Below are positions 43,828 through 51,753 of a DNA stretch of 64,000 nt, piece after piece. Location: assembly GCF_000331105.1 (NCBI RefSeq), contig NC_020054.1:4201450-4265449 (forward strand), written 5' to 3'. Below the pieces are notes generated by a model. The model was not told the origin of the DNA, ran no database searches, and saw only the letters and a list, made by a program, of their open reading frames with translations. A program made the translations under genes and the position numbers. Numbering within the stretch: position 1 is the stretch's first letter; each line of letters begins with the position of its first letter. The DNA is from Fibrella aestuarina BUZ 2. Lineage in GTDB: Bacteria; Bacteroidota; Bacteroidia; Cytophagales; Spirosomataceae.

Positions 43828-43844
43828 ACTTTGTAACACAAAGT
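43828..43844. promoter_or_regulatory. 7-3-7 palindrome upstream of the three-helix membrane protein gene
   Basis: ACTTTGT (43828-43834) and ACAAAGT (43838-43844) flank AAC, 44-60 bp before the ATG at 43888. It is a compact perfect dyad suited to a small dimeric repressor. A weaker look-alike, ACTTTGT-CTTT-ACAAAAC, lies near 49878-49895 upstream of the esterase gene. Confidence 0.5.
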
Positions 43845-43887
43845 TCTTTTAACATTCAAACCTGCTTACGCTTAACACAATCACAAC

Positions 43888-44226
43888 ATGACAAACATTA
43901 ACCAATCGCCGAGTCAGCCCCTCCATCCGGTTTCGGCCCGTAACCGGATGCTCATCGGCGCCGGTATCGGGCTGCTGGTCATTGCCTTCTTCGTCGTCGG
44001 TGTCGACCAGCCCAACCCCGCCTGGGGCAAGTGGTGGATGATCCGGCCGCTGCTCGTCACACCCGCCGCCGGAGCCATGGGTGGCCTGTTCTACTACTTC
44101 ATGGACTACCTGCGCTATCAGGGCGGCGCCAAAAAAATAGCTGGCATTGTGCTGGGGGTGCTGGGCCATGCTGTGGCCATCTGGCTGGGCGTCGTGCTGG
44201 GTCTGGATGGCACGATGTGGGATTAA
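43888..44226 (+). CDS. Small three-helix membrane protein (KefB-annotated type)
   Basis: This 112-residue protein has three hydrophobic helices (about 22-42, 53-75 and 84-104). The second loop reads GKWWMIRPLLVTPAAGAMGGL, followed by YYFMDYLRYQGGAKK. Similar short proteins in Cytophagales are often labelled potassium transporter KefB, but they are far too short and lack the KefB core, so that name should not be trusted. Function is unknown. A perfect ACTTTGT/ACAAAGT dyad precedes it. Confidence 0.72.
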   Translation: MTNINQSPSQPLHPVSARNRMLIGAGIGLLVIAFFVVGVDQPNPAWGKWWMIRPLLVTPAAGAMGGLFYYFMDYLRYQGGAKKIAGIVLGVLGHAVAIWLGVVLGLDGTMWD

Positions 44227-44421
44227 CCGCCATCCAAACGGCCGGGTGGTGGCGTCGGTCTCCCCTAACGGCATCACCCGGCCCGGTTGTCCATTGGTTT
44301 GCTGATGCCCCACTTACCTGTCAGTTGGTTTTCGGTCCGGTTACGCTAGATTCTGGCGTTCGCTGCGTTTAGTAGTTGACAGGCGCAGGCAGGGAGCCGT
44401 TGCCCTGTTCGGAACAAACGT

Positions 44422-45402
44422 ATGGAGTCAATCAACTGGGGAATTATTGGCTGTGGAGACGTGACGGAGGTCAAAAGTGGGCCTGCGTTTAACAACGTAC
44501 GCGGCTCGGCGCTCGTGGCGGTGATGCGGCGCGATGCCGAGAAAGCCGCCGACTACGCCCGTCGGCATAACGTACCCACCTGGTACACCGATGCCGACGC
44601 GCTCATCAACGACCCGGCTGTCAATGCCGTCTACGTGGCCACCCCACCCGACAGCCACGCCGACTACACCATCCGGGCCCTGCGCGCGGGTAAACCCGTC
44701 TACGTGGAGAAGCCGATGGCGCTCAATGCCGTCGAGTGCGGGGCCATGAACCGGATCAGCCGCGAAACGGGCGTTCCGCTGTTCGTGGCGTTCTACCGCC
44801 GGGCACTCCCCTATTTTCTCAAGGTAAAAGAACTAGTCGACAGCGGCGCGATCGGCCCCATCCGGCACGTCAGCACCCAACTCAACTGGCCGCCCGCCGA
44901 CCGGGAGCTGGGGCTGGCCCCACAGGCCAACTGGCGCGTCACACCCGCGGTGTCGGGCGGCGGGTTGTTTCATGACCTCGCCGCGCATCAATTCGATTTT
45001 CTGGAGTTTCTGCTGGGGCCCATCCAGACGGCCCGTGGCTTTGCCCGCAATCAGGCCGGTCTCTACGAAGCCGACGACATGGTGGTGGCTGCCTTTACGT
45101 TTGCTTCGGGCGTAGTGGGCACAGGCAGTTGGTGCTTCACCGTCAACCCCGAACAGCGCCTTGAACAAACGACGCTGGTAGGTGCCAGGGGCACTATCAC
45201 GTTTTCCTTCTTCGAAAATTTTGTCATCACCGTAACCACCCGAAGCGGTACAGAAATACTCACCGTGCCCTTCCCTGACCACGTTCAGCAACCCCTGATC
45301 GAGTCGGTAGTGGCGGCGTTGCAGGGCCGGGGTACGTGCCCCAGCACGGGTGAAACCGGCCTCCGCGCCAGCCTCATCCTCGACTGGATCACGGCGGGAT
45401 AA
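44422..45402 (+). CDS. Gfo/Idh/MocA-family oxidoreductase
   Basis: This 326-residue cytoplasmic enzyme has the NAD(P)-binding Rossmann motif WGIIGCGDVTEVKSGPAF. The family motif is PVYVEKPMALNAVECGAM, and the C-terminal domain includes GGGLFHDLAAHQFDFLEFL with a candidate catalytic His. It probably oxidises or reduces a sugar-like substrate. Unlike the family member at 31318, it has no export signal. It appears as a single gene. Confidence 0.92.
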   Translation: MESINWGIIGCGDVTEVKSGPAFNNVRGSALVAVMRRDAEKAADYARRHNVPTWYTDADALINDPAVNAVYVATPPDSHADYTIRALRAGKPVYVEKPMALNAVECGAMNRISRETGVPLFVAFYRRALPYFLKVKELVDSGAIGPIRHVSTQLNWPPADRELGLAPQANWRVTPAVSGGGLFHDLAAHQFDFLEFLLGPIQTARGFARNQAGLYEADDMVVAAFTFASGVVGTGSWCFTVNPEQRLEQTTLVGARGTITFSFFENFVITVTTRSGTEILTVPFPDHVQQPLIESVVAALQGRGTCPSTGETGLRASLILDWITAG

Positions 45403-45580
45403 CCGTTGGTATGCGTGTCGCTTCAGGTACTCATCAGGCTATTTTAGCGAACGTTTCTGTATATCCGGTTGACTAAAATTTACCTGATTAACCACTTAGT
45501 AAATATGCTTACTGTGCGTAAACGGCTGGTATAGATTCGTCTGTTTTTATAGTTTTTCTATACTAAATCCTGTTTACTGC

Positions 45581-48100
45581 ATGAAACACGCTTTACACAC
45601 ACTCCTTTACAGCCTCTTGATGAGTACGTTACTGGGCCTGCTGGCCACGCCGGTAGCGGCTCAGGTACTGTTCAAAGAAACCTTCAATAATATCCCCGGC
45701 CCGCGATCAGGTGGCGCGGGCACCTACGCCTTTCCCGCTGGCTGGCTGCTACGTAACGTAGACAACCGAACGCCGAACGGTGCGGTATCCTATGTTAACG
45801 ATGCCTGGGAACGGCGCGAAGATTTCGCGAACAACACGGCCGATTCAGCGGCGTTCAGCACGTCATGGTACGCGCCAACCGGACAGGCCGACGACTGGAT
45901 GTGGACGCCCCTGATCGGAACGATTTCGGCGACCACGAAACTACGGTGGCGAGGTCTGGCCTACGACCCACTGTTCCGGGACGGCTACGAAGTCCGCATT
46001 ATGACGGCCGAGCAAGGCCCTCCCACGGGTGGCAGCGGAGCCATTGGCAATCAGGTCACTAACTCAACGGTGGTATTCTCATTAGCGAACGAAAACGCCT
46101 CCTGGACTAACCGGGAGGTCAGCCTGAGCAGCTTCGCGGGTAAGTCGGTCTACGTTGGGTTCCGTAACAATTCGAACGACCAGTTTTTACTGCTCATCGA
46201 CGACGTTGAAGTGGTAAACGACAACTCGTATGACGCCAAGCTGGTCACGGCGGCCCGGCCGTCTAACTACAGCAAAATCCCAACAACGCAGGTATCGTCG
46301 CTGTCGTTGGCGGCAACCATCCGAAACGAAGGCACGCAATCGCTGACCAACGTAAAACTGGCTGTCGACGTACAGAAAAACGGCACAACCATCGAAACGC
46401 TTTATTCCGATCCGATTGCTACGTTACCTACGGGCGCCACCGCCAGTTTTTCCATTGCCGGGGGCTACACGCCTACGGCAGGCGTCGGAACATACGCCTT
46501 TGTGTACCGATGTATGCAGACCCAGACCGACGAGAACGCGAGCAACAACACCGCTCAGAGCAGGCCAATACAGATCGATCCCGACACCTACGCCCGCCAT
46601 ACCGGCGCGGCCGCGAGCAACCTGGGCATTGGCGATAACAGTGGTCAGGGCGAACTGGGATCGCTGTTCACCTTTGTCCAGTCGCAGACGCTGCGACATG
46701 TTACGGTCGATTTTAACGCTGTGGAGACACCCACGCAGGTGAAAGCCCGGATCTACGGCACAACGGGCGGATTACCCACCGCCAATTCCACCCTGCTCTG
46801 GGAGTCGGGGGTCATGACTCTGACCAATACGGCGCCGCAGGCCGTTACGTTTACGGGGCCAGCCCTGACGCTCTCCCCCGGCACGTACCTGATTAGTTTA
46901 CTCGAACTGGACAACACGCTCACGGTGGCCAATCATACCGATATCTTCACGCCCAGCACCCAGTTCGTTCGGTTTCCCGGTAGCCCATACGGGTCGGGAT
47001 GGGCTACCGTCGAGACGTTCGGCGCGACCTTTGCCAAAACGCTGGCGATCAGTGCGGTAGGCGGCTGCGCTCAACCCATCACCCCAACGCTCACGGCCAG
47101 CAGCACGGCGGTTTGCGCACCAAGTCAGATTACCCTGACGGCGGGCGGCGGCAGCCAGTATACCTTCGCGGGGCCGGGCCTGAGCCAGTCGGGCAGTTCA
47201 AACACGGCAGTCGCGTCGCAGTCAGGTACATATAGCGTAACTGTCAGCGACGGGGTAGCCTGTTCGGCCGTGGCGAGTCTGTCGGTGACGATCAACACGC
47301 CCCCTAATCCCCCGACCGTATCAGGCAGCCTGACGGTTTCCACATCGGCTACGCCGCTCCCTCTAAGCAGTCTGGTTACGGCCGCCGCCAGCCACACCCT
47401 GACGTTCTACAATGCCAACGGGCCCGTTCAGCCACCTGTCGCCAACATCAGTCAGGCGGGCATACAAACGTTCTCGGCCGTCCAGACGTCGCCGCAAGGG
47501 TGTGTCAGCCCGGCCGCGGTGTTTAGTCTCACGGTGATTGCCCCGCTGCCGCCCGCCACGCAAAGCACCTGCCGGGGCGCGCAGGTGGTGTTGACGGTCC
47601 CCGCCACCGGGGTACGTTACCAGTGGGTCCGACTGAACGGTACGTCGTCACTCCGCCTCACCGATGCGGCGGGTGTTCAGCGAGGCACCGCCACGGCCAG
47701 CCTTACGCTGCTGAGTCCGCAAACGTCGGCAACCTATACCTGCCAGGTCACCCAGGCTAATGGCTCGGTGCAGACAGTCGGGCCATTTACCGTACAGGTC
47801 ACGGTCTGTTCGGGCGGACGGGTAGCCGCCGCTGAGCCGGGCGAAGCACTTCAGATACGGGTGGTGCCCAATCCGCTGGTCGACAATCGGCTGCGGGCCA
47901 TCATCAGCGGCGCCGGTGGCCAATCGCTGCGGGTCGAACTGACCGACGTGCAGGGGCGGTCGCTTCGGCAACAGCAGTGGTTACAGGCAGCCGACGAACA
48001 GCGCCTGGATTGGGATGTCAGCCAGACCGCCGGGGGCATGCTGTTTTTGAGAGCCACCACTGACCACCAAAGCCATACGGTGAAAGTGGTCAAAGAATAA
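45581..48100 (+). CDS. Large secreted protein with a T9SS type A C-terminal sorting domain
   Basis: This 839-residue protein has a signal peptide (MKHALHTLLYSLLMSTLLGL to VAAQ). Its N-terminal region (about 28-220, beginning VLFKETFNNIPGPRSGGAG and ending LLLIDDVEVVND) is a choice-of-anchor/cleaved-adhesin-like jelly roll. Next come CARDB-like and Ig/PKD-like modules (about 225-760), one containing ACSAVASLSVTINTPPNPPT. The last 80 residues start RVVPNPLVDNRLRA and end HTVKVVKE, a type IX sorting domain that directs secretion and surface attachment. Its job is likely adhesion or matrix building, by inference. A strong hairpin follows 9 bp after the stop. Confidence 0.87.
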   Translation: MKHALHTLLYSLLMSTLLGLLATPVAAQVLFKETFNNIPGPRSGGAGTYAFPAGWLLRNVDNRTPNGAVSYVNDAWERREDFANNTADSAAFSTSWYAPTGQADDWMWTPLIGTISATTKLRWRGLAYDPLFRDGYEVRIMTAEQGPPTGGSGAIGNQVTNSTVVFSLANENASWTNREVSLSSFAGKSVYVGFRNNSNDQFLLLIDDVEVVNDNSYDAKLVTAARPSNYSKIPTTQVSSLSLAATIRNEGTQSLTNVKLAVDVQKNGTTIETLYSDPIATLPTGATASFSIAGGYTPTAGVGTYAFVYRCMQTQTDENASNNTAQSRPIQIDPDTYARHTGAAASNLGIGDNSGQGELGSLFTFVQSQTLRHVTVDFNAVETPTQVKARIYGTTGGLPTANSTLLWESGVMTLTNTAPQAVTFTGPALTLSPGTYLISLLELDNTLTVANHTDIFTPSTQFVRFPGSPYGSGWATVETFGATFAKTLAISAVGGCAQPITPTLTASSTAVCAPSQITLTAGGGSQYTFAGPGLSQSGSSNTAVASQSGTYSVTVSDGVACSAVASLSVTINTPPNPPTVSGSLTVSTSATPLPLSSLVTAAASHTLTFYNANGPVQPPVANISQAGIQTFSAVQTSPQGCVSPAAVFSLTVIAPLPPATQSTCRGAQVVLTVPATGVRYQWVRLNGTSSLRLTDAAGVQRGTATASLTLLSPQTSATYTCQVTQANGSVQTVGPFTVQVTVCSGGRVAAAEPGEALQIRVVPNPLVDNRLRAIISGAGGQSLRVELTDVQGRSLRQQQWLQAADEQRLDWDVSQTAGGMLFLRATTDHQSHTVKVVKE

Positions 48101-48109
48101 ACCTAGTCC

Positions 48110-48192
48110 AACTAGTTGCTAATCAGCGCCTTGCTAACACATGAGCTTGTCGAAGGCTCATGCCCTAGCAAGGCGCTGATTAGCAACTAGTT
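48110..48192. terminator. Bidirectional terminator: perfect 27-bp inverted repeat
   Basis: 48110-48136 and 48166-48192 are exact reverse complements with a 29-nt loop. The loop has its own 7-bp hairpin, CATGAGC (48140-48146) with GCTCATG (48156-48162). It lies between the stops of two convergent genes and overlaps the NTF2-like stop codon, so it can end both transcripts. Confidence 0.75.
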
Positions 48193-48670
48193 AGCTTGGC
48201 TGCTGGCCTTTGTTCATAAACGCGGCCAGACTCCCGAGGGCGGTTTGCTGCACTTTTTGCTGGAGAAAACTGGTCCAGCCGAGCAGCAGGCCCGTCAGGC
48301 CCAGCGCCTGTTTGGCCCAGGTGTGAAAATCGAATTGGTCGGTATGGCTGACGATCTTCCCATCGGCAAACGTGAAACTCGACCGAACCTGGTTGACCAC
48401 GGGTCGGCCTGTCTTTGAGAAGGTATAAGTCGCCGTCCATTCGGCGTGACCCGTGGTTTCGTCGGCATCGAGCACACGGTAGGTAAGCTGCATGTCTTTC
48501 CCCTGCCGGATCAGCATCTCCCACATGGCCCGAACCTGCGCCGCGTTCAGGTTCGGAAAGGCCGGATCATTGAATACGGCCGTATCGGCATAACAGGCCT
48601 GCATGGTGGCGTAATCCTTGCGTTGAAACGCCTCGTAAAACGTGGTCAGTAACTGCTGCGTAGCCGTCAT
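48191..48670 (-). CDS. NTF2/SnoaL-like protein
   Basis: This 159-residue protein from the ATG at 48670 starts MTATQQLLTTFYEAFQRKDY, the common opening of NTF2-like proteins, and goes on with YADTAVFNDPAFPNLNAAQV. Next comes HAEWTATYTFSKTGRPVVNQ and FADGKIVSHTDQFDFHTWAKQ, matching the strands of the cone fold. It ends in a longer helical tail (about 125-159). Function is unknown; related proteins are small enzymes or binding proteins. Its stop codon is within the terminator hairpin shared with the T9SS protein gene. Confidence 0.84.
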   Translation of the reverse strand: MTATQQLLTTFYEAFQRKDYATMQACYADTAVFNDPAFPNLNAAQVRAMWEMLIRQGKDMQLTYRVLDADETTGHAEWTATYTFSKTGRPVVNQVRSSFTFADGKIVSHTDQFDFHTWAKQALGLTGLLLGWTSFLQQKVQQTALGSLAAFMNKGQQPS

Positions 48671-48742
48671 GGGATGGGGCGGCTCTTCGCCGCGTTGCAC
48701 CACAAACATAGCCCGAACCCGCCAGATCCGCTACGTACCTGA

Positions 48743-49825
48743 CTAAGCGGCGGGTACGGGATCGTCCACGTAATTAAAAAAAAGGTAATCGACGGCGCGG
48801 GCAAACTCGCGGCTCCAGCGCCATTCTTCGTGTTTCCCAATCGGGTCCACGCTGATCTGCGTAATGGCGCAGTCGATGTCCGGGCAGTTGAGCGAGTCGT
48901 GTACCCGTTGCAGGCTGCTGACCATCGTGGCCGACTCGGCTTCACCGCCATACAGGTATACCCGCACGTAGGGGGGCAGGGGCGTCTGGGCGACCTGTTC
49001 GTAAATGCCCGGCGCCACCCAGAGCGAGGGCGAAAACACCAGCCATTTTCCAAATACGTCGGGCCGTAACAAACCCGCATACAGGCTGATGAGCCCGCCC
49101 AGCGAACTCCCGCCGATACCCGTGTGCGCCGCGTCGGGTTGGGTTCTGAACTGGGCGTCGATGTAGGGTTTAACCACGTCGGTCAGAAACGCAATGTACT
49201 GCTCGCCGTTGCCCCGCCGTCGCAACGTCTTGCCGATCGTAAACTCCGTCAGCCGGGCCGGGCCACCGTGGTCCACCGCCACCACAATCAATTCATGATG
49301 ACTGCGACTAGCCAGAAGGGCCATGCGCTCTTCCACACTCCAGGAGCCGAACCCTTCACCCGCTCCGATAATGTTCTGCCCGTCGTTGAGGTACAGCACC
49401 GGGTATCGTTTCGCCGACGCGTCATAATCGGCGGGTAGCAACACCCGGATACGCCGCGGCGCGTTGGTTTTGGGGTAGGCCAGTGATAGCTCGGTGTAGT
49501 TGGGTAGCCAGTTCGGCCGGTACGAGGCCCCATCCCACTGCCAGAGCGGCACAAAATCGGTGAGCTGATCGACGCCGCGGGGCGCCAGCCGGTTGGGTCG
49601 GGCTTCGCCCAGTGCATTCAGTTCGATGCTGCCTTCGCCTCCCCGGTAATATTTGTATTCGATGGGGTCAGGCCAGGTTTCGTCGACGGGCAGGTCGATG
49701 CTGTACTGATTATCGCCGATAGGCTGAAGCTGCAAGGCGTCGATGTCGAGAGCCCAATTGCAAAAATTACCGGTCAGGTACACAGGTCGATCATCCTGAG
49801 CCGGGCTAGTTACTGTAAAGCGCAT
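48743..49825 (-). CDS. Putative esterase (Fes/IroE-like) with N-terminal starch-binding-like domain
   Basis: This 360-residue cytoplasmic protein starts at MRFTVTSPAQ (49825). The first 95 residues (VYLTGNFCNWALDI and IEYKYYRGGEGSI) resemble a CBM20/CBM48-type beta-sandwich. The alpha/beta-hydrolase part has VLYLNDGQNIIGAGEGFGSW and the nucleophile Ser in IGGSSLGGLISLYAG. Asp and His candidates lie further on. Such two-domain esterases are common in Bacteroidota; the substrate may be a polysaccharide ester or siderophore. The region before it contains two hairpins that probably terminate the previous gene. Confidence 0.84.
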   Translation of the reverse strand: MRFTVTSPAQDDRPVYLTGNFCNWALDIDALQLQPIGDNQYSIDLPVDETWPDPIEYKYYRGGEGSIELNALGEARPNRLAPRGVDQLTDFVPLWQWDGASYRPNWLPNYTELSLAYPKTNAPRRIRVLLPADYDASAKRYPVLYLNDGQNIIGAGEGFGSWSVEERMALLASRSHHELIVVAVDHGGPARLTEFTIGKTLRRRGNGEQYIAFLTDVVKPYIDAQFRTQPDAAHTGIGGSSLGGLISLYAGLLRPDVFGKWLVFSPSLWVAPGIYEQVAQTPLPPYVRVYLYGGEAESATMVSSLQRVHDSLNCPDIDCAITQISVDPIGKHEEWRWSREFARAVDYLFFNYVDDPVPAA

Positions 49826-49893
49826 GATTGAAGCAAGAGGAAGCAATGGTTGCTACCTCATCAACCAATTTGGTAACACTTTGTCTTTACAAA

Positions 49894-49945
49894 ACGAACA
49901 ACGGGGACGTACCTGACACTCGCCAGGTACGTCCCCGTTGTTCGT
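49894..49945 (-). terminator. 22-bp perfect hairpin containing ACGTACC, terminator-like
   Basis: 49894-49915 and 49924-49945 are exact reverse complements around an 8-nt loop. On the minus strand the stem is followed by TTTTG. It lies downstream of the ATP-grasp gene and upstream of the esterase ATG. Both arms contain the window's over-represented ACGTACC/GGTACGT motif. Confidence 0.7.
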
Positions 49946-49958
49946 AAACCGTTTTTCT

Positions 49959-49991
49959 AACCCTATACTGTTTTTGAAACCGTATAGGGTT
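49959..49991 (-). terminator. 10-bp hairpin after the ATP-grasp gene
   Basis: AACCCTATAC (49959-49968) and GTATAGGGTT (49982-49991) form a perfect stem around 13 nt, 7 bp beyond the stop at 49999. The following minus-strand sequence is not a clean T-run, so it may act as a 3' stabiliser next to the stronger hairpin 13 bp further on. Confidence 0.5.
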
Positions 49992-49998
49992 GATCCGC

Positions 49999-51132
49999 CT
50001 ACTTCTTGCCTTTTTTCTCCGCTTTCGGCTTATCGGCCTTCGGTTCGTCGGCTTTCTTGGCGGCTTTAGGCGCTTTTTTATCGGCCTTCTTTTCGGGGGC
50101 CATCGCCTTATCTTCCTGAATGGCCTCGCCTATCGCTGCCTTCGGCGCTTTGGCTGGCTTGTCGGTGCTGACCGATTGCAGGCCGGTGCCACCCACCGAA
50201 CCCCGCACAAACATACCCCAGGTGAGGTTGTCTTTGCCCGCCTGCACGCGTTTGGCCCGCTCGATCGCCATGTTGGCCGCTGCTTCCACGACCCAGTCGA
50301 AATTGGCCTGCCCCACCGAGTTGATGTCGGCGTCGGGGGCCGGATTGCAGAAATCAATCGCGATAGGAATGCCGTCGCGCACCGCAAATTCAACCGTATT
50401 GAAATCATAGCCGAGGCCGTGGTTGAGCTTCAGCACGTAGTCGGTCATGGTCTCGATGAGCTTCTTGCCCGCGTCGCCGGTCGTTTTCATCTCGGTGGCG
50501 TAGCGCAGATGGTGCGGGTTGCGCGGCTCGTAGGGCATGATCCGCACGTCTTTCCCGCCGATGCAGTAGCAGCGGAAGTAATCGGTGAAGTCGATCGCCT
50601 CCTGGTAGAGCATCACCAGTTGGCCCGTTTCGTCGTAAGCCCGGAACATCTCCTCGGCATTGTCGACTTTATACACGTTTTTCCAGCCACCACCCGAGTG
50701 AGGCTTCATAAACGCCGGAAAGCCGATCCGCTCAAAAATGGCGTTCCAGTCCATGTGTTGCAGGTTTGAGAACGACTCATGCCGCGTATCGTCGGGACGG
50801 TGTTTCGACGGCAACAGAACGGTCTTCGGAACCGGCACGCCCAGCTGGGTCGCCAGCGCGTTATTGAAAAACTTTTCGTCGGCACTCCACCAGAACGGGT
50901 TGTTGACGACGGCGGTACCCATGAGGGCGGCGTTTTTCAGAAAAGCTTTGTAGAAGGGTACATCCTGCGAGATACGGTCGATGATGACGGCGTAGTCGGT
51001 AGCCACGCCCTGCTCTACGCGATCGATCGACACCGGCTCGGCTACAAAATCAGACTGTTTCTGATTGACGCGCTCAATAAAGGCGTATGGAAACGAGCGC
51101 TCCATACCGAAAAGGATACCAATTTTTTTCAT
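49999..51132 (-). CDS. ATP-grasp protein with Lys/Ala/Pro-rich C-terminal tail
   Basis: This 377-residue protein starts at MKKIGILFGMERSF (51132). The ATP-grasp core spans about 1-310, with the ATP-binding FERIGFPAFMKPHSGGGWKN loop near 140-160 and the acidic metal site in DFNTVEFAVRDGIPIAID and FCNPAPDADINSVG. Members ligate a carboxylate to an amine or thiol using ATP; RimK-like and glutathione-synthetase-like enzymes belong here. The last 45 residues are an Ala/Lys/Pro/Asp tail (KADKKAPKAAKKADEPKA) resembling histone H1-like or nucleic-acid-binding extensions, unusual for this class. A ligase for amide-linked oligomers is possible, but no partner genes support it. Confidence 0.8.
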   Translation of the reverse strand: MKKIGILFGMERSFPYAFIERVNQKQSDFVAEPVSIDRVEQGVATDYAVIIDRISQDVPFYKAFLKNAALMGTAVVNNPFWWSADEKFFNNALATQLGVPVPKTVLLPSKHRPDDTRHESFSNLQHMDWNAIFERIGFPAFMKPHSGGGWKNVYKVDNAEEMFRAYDETGQLVMLYQEAIDFTDYFRCYCIGGKDVRIMPYEPRNPHHLRYATEMKTTGDAGKKLIETMTDYVLKLNHGLGYDFNTVEFAVRDGIPIAIDFCNPAPDADINSVGQANFDWVVEAAANMAIERAKRVQAGKDNLTWGMFVRGSVGGTGLQSVSTDKPAKAPKAAIGEAIQEDKAMAPEKKADKKAPKAAKKADEPKADKPKAEKKGKK

Positions 51133-51248
51133 ATGCAATGCGATTTGGTTGGCGTAAAAATAGGAATGTCAGGCACGCATCCCAGCATTGGCAACCGGAT
51201 GTCTACCGAATAGCCAACAATTTGGTGTACGGCCCTGCATGGGTAGGT

Positions 51249-51722
51249 TCAGCGCGGGCAGTCGGTGGGTGTAAGCCGCAGCGTCGAGGTGAAGGCCAGT
51301 TTGGTGCGGTCAGCAAAGACCTGTTGGCCGTTCTGCTCAGCCACCGGCCCATAACCTTCCACCAGCGCATCGGCCTGCTTCAGAAAAGCAACCTCCCGCA
51401 CCGACTCAATCCCCTCCGACTGGAAGGTATACCGCGCCAGCAGCGTATCGCCACGCATACGACCGCGCAGCGTGCCGATGTTCTGGTCTTTTTCGGCCAG
51501 TTTATACGTCAGCTCGCCGGTTAAGCTATCGCCCTGCGGCAGCAGCGTCAGCCGGACGGTATCCCGCGCCGAGACGTAGGCGTAGCATTGCTGAGCCTGT
51601 GGCGCAGATGCCGGAGTTGCGGCCGATGAGTCGGCGGTTGTTTCGGTCTGGTTTGCCGGACGGCTCTGGCAACCGGCCAGCCCGATCAGGCAGGTGATAG
51701 CGGCTAAAAATTGGCTGTTCAT
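51249..51722 (-). CDS. Lipoprotein, unknown
   Basis: This 157-residue protein has a lipoprotein signal (FLAAITCLIGLAGCQSR, Cys18) and a Thr/Ala/Ser/Pro-rich linker near 22-45. The C-terminal domain includes CYAYVSARDTVRLTLLPQG and LTGELTYKLAEKDQNIGTLR, a small beta-barrel-like pattern. The family is not recognised. The start lies 31 bp after the end of the following lipase gene, so the two could share a transcript. Confidence 0.72.
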   Translation of the reverse strand: MNSQFLAAITCLIGLAGCQSRPANQTETTADSSAATPASAPQAQQCYAYVSARDTVRLTLLPQGDSLTGELTYKLAEKDQNIGTLRGRMRGDTLLARYTFQSEGIESVREVAFLKQADALVEGYGPVAEQNGQQVFADRTKLAFTSTLRLTPTDCPR

Positions 51723-51753
51723 ACGTTTTGGGGCAACCGATGCACCACCCGGC

